Origin: Comamonadaceae bacterium
GTDB taxonomy: Bacteria; Pseudomonadota; Gammaproteobacteria; Burkholderiales; Burkholderiaceae_C
DNA length: 6,439 nucleotides
Direction: 5' to 3'
NCBI GenBank assembly: GCA_947494405.1
Contig: CANLWQ010000120.1
Span: forward strand, 1 to 6,439
Position numbers and translations under genes: made by a program. Every line of letters begins with the position of its first letter. The first letter of the stretch is position 1. Below are positions 5,903-6,439 of this stretch, piece by piece. Below the pieces are notes generated by a model. It saw only the letters and a program-made list of their open reading frames with translations. It was not told where the DNA came from and made no database searches.

Positions 5903-6439
5903 ATGCATACTGAAGTTTTTGGCAACAACATCAAAGCCTTGATGCAAAAGTGTCCCGAGCTGAGCTTGGAGGACATTGAATTTAGCTTGCAACAAGCAAG
6001 CCCCACTTCTCTTTTGACATTCCCCGCGGATTTCCCCAACATCAGTTTTGAATACAACCAACAAAAGTATCACTTGTACGATGGGGCTGATCCCATGCAA
6101 ACCATTGAAGCTTTGGTGGATAAGCAACTCAGCGGTGGGCCAGTCAGCCACATCTTGAATATAGGCGTTGGCTTAGGACTGTTGCAGCATGAAATTCTTT
6201 CTAAAAAATCAAGCAATGCCAAAGTGTTTATTGTTGAACCCAATCTGCGCGTGCTTTTAGAAACATGCAAATATATTGATTTATCCCCTATTTTTAATCA
6301 TCCCGATATCCTGATTTTTCTGCAGCCTGATGCCAACTTGGCGTCTAGTGTAATGGGCTCGTTAATCAATACTTCAAACAGCGAATTCCATGGCTGGAGA
6401 TTTATGAGTTCGACGCCGATTTTGGCTATATACAAAGAG
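5903..6439 (+). CDS. Second Maf-like protein, N-terminal part (truncated by window end)
   Basis: The frame is open for 179 codons to the window edge. The segment NISFEYNQQKYHLYDG (about residues 47-62) is followed by HILNIGVGLGLLQHEIL (about 84-100) and VFIVEPN (108-114). This order, a substrate-like strand pair, a glycine-rich strand and an E-P-N after the next strand, is what I expect of the N-terminal domain of Maf flagellin glycosyltransferases. The DUF115 core itself lies beyond the window, so the call rests on the N-terminal domain. It is in the same reading frame as pseB, 12 bases after its TAA, and is likely co-transcribed with it. It is not a close copy of the first maf gene: the corresponding segment there reads VHLFGIGLGHLPHVLL. 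Confidence 0.75.
   Translation, partial: MHTEVFGNNIKALMQKCPELSLEDIEFSLQQASPTSLLTFPADFPNISFEYNQQKYHLYDGADPMQTIEALVDKQLSGGPVSHILNIGVGLGLLQHEILSKKSSNAKVFIVEPNLRVLLETCKYIDLSPIFNHPDILIFLQPDANLASSVMGSLINTSNSEFHGWRFMSSTPILAIYKE

Noticed and set aside
5888..5905. Stop-codon readthrough from pseB into the second Maf-like gene
   Set aside because: The frames are the same, but the Maf-like gene has its own GGTGA site and ATG, and a one-in-three frame match is expected by chance.

Overview
This window is part of a pseudaminic acid (Pse) and flagellin-glycosylation locus of a Gram-negative, probably proteobacterial organism. The protein families (PseB, PseC, PseF, Maf) are typical of flagellated Proteobacteria and Campylobacterota. 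Moderate GC and the codon usage lean, by impression only, towards Beta- or Gammaproteobacteria; I cannot name the genus.

The left half (1-2986) is transcribed on the minus strand in the order pseC, a putative sugar O-methyltransferase, pseF, then the first codons of another gene that overlaps the pseF stop as ATGA and has its own strong ribosome binding site (pseG would be a reasonable guess). The right half (3172-6439) is on the plus strand: a Maf-type (DUF115) flagellin glycosyltransferase that looks short at its C-terminus, an overlapping 88-residue protein of unknown function, a 170-bp gap, pseB, and the N-terminal 179 codons of a second Maf-like protein that runs off the window.

The genes fit one pathway. 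PseB and PseC carry out the first two steps from UDP-GlcNAc. PseF activates the finished sugar as CMP-Pse. The Maf proteins are the presumed transferases to flagellin. The methyltransferase inside the pse operon suggests an O-methylated glycan. PseH, PseG and PseI activities are not encoded here apart from the possible pseG start.

The most notable signal is regulatory. Three sites match the -24/-12 sigma-54 promoter core (TGGC-N7-TTGC, GG and GC 12 bp apart), and each sits just before a transcription unit: minus strand 3099-3115 for pseC, plus strand 3125-3141 for the first maf, plus strand 4793-4809 for pseB. Together they would make this a sigma-54-controlled glycosylation island with a divergent back-to-back promoter pair. 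They also imply that the true starts of maf (3172) and pseB (4862) are internal to the longest open frames. A 9-bp-arm palindrome at 4712-4733 lies about 97 bp upstream of the predicted pseB transcription start, a plausible place for an enhancer-binding activator. No RNA genes, insertion sequences or CRISPR arrays were seen.
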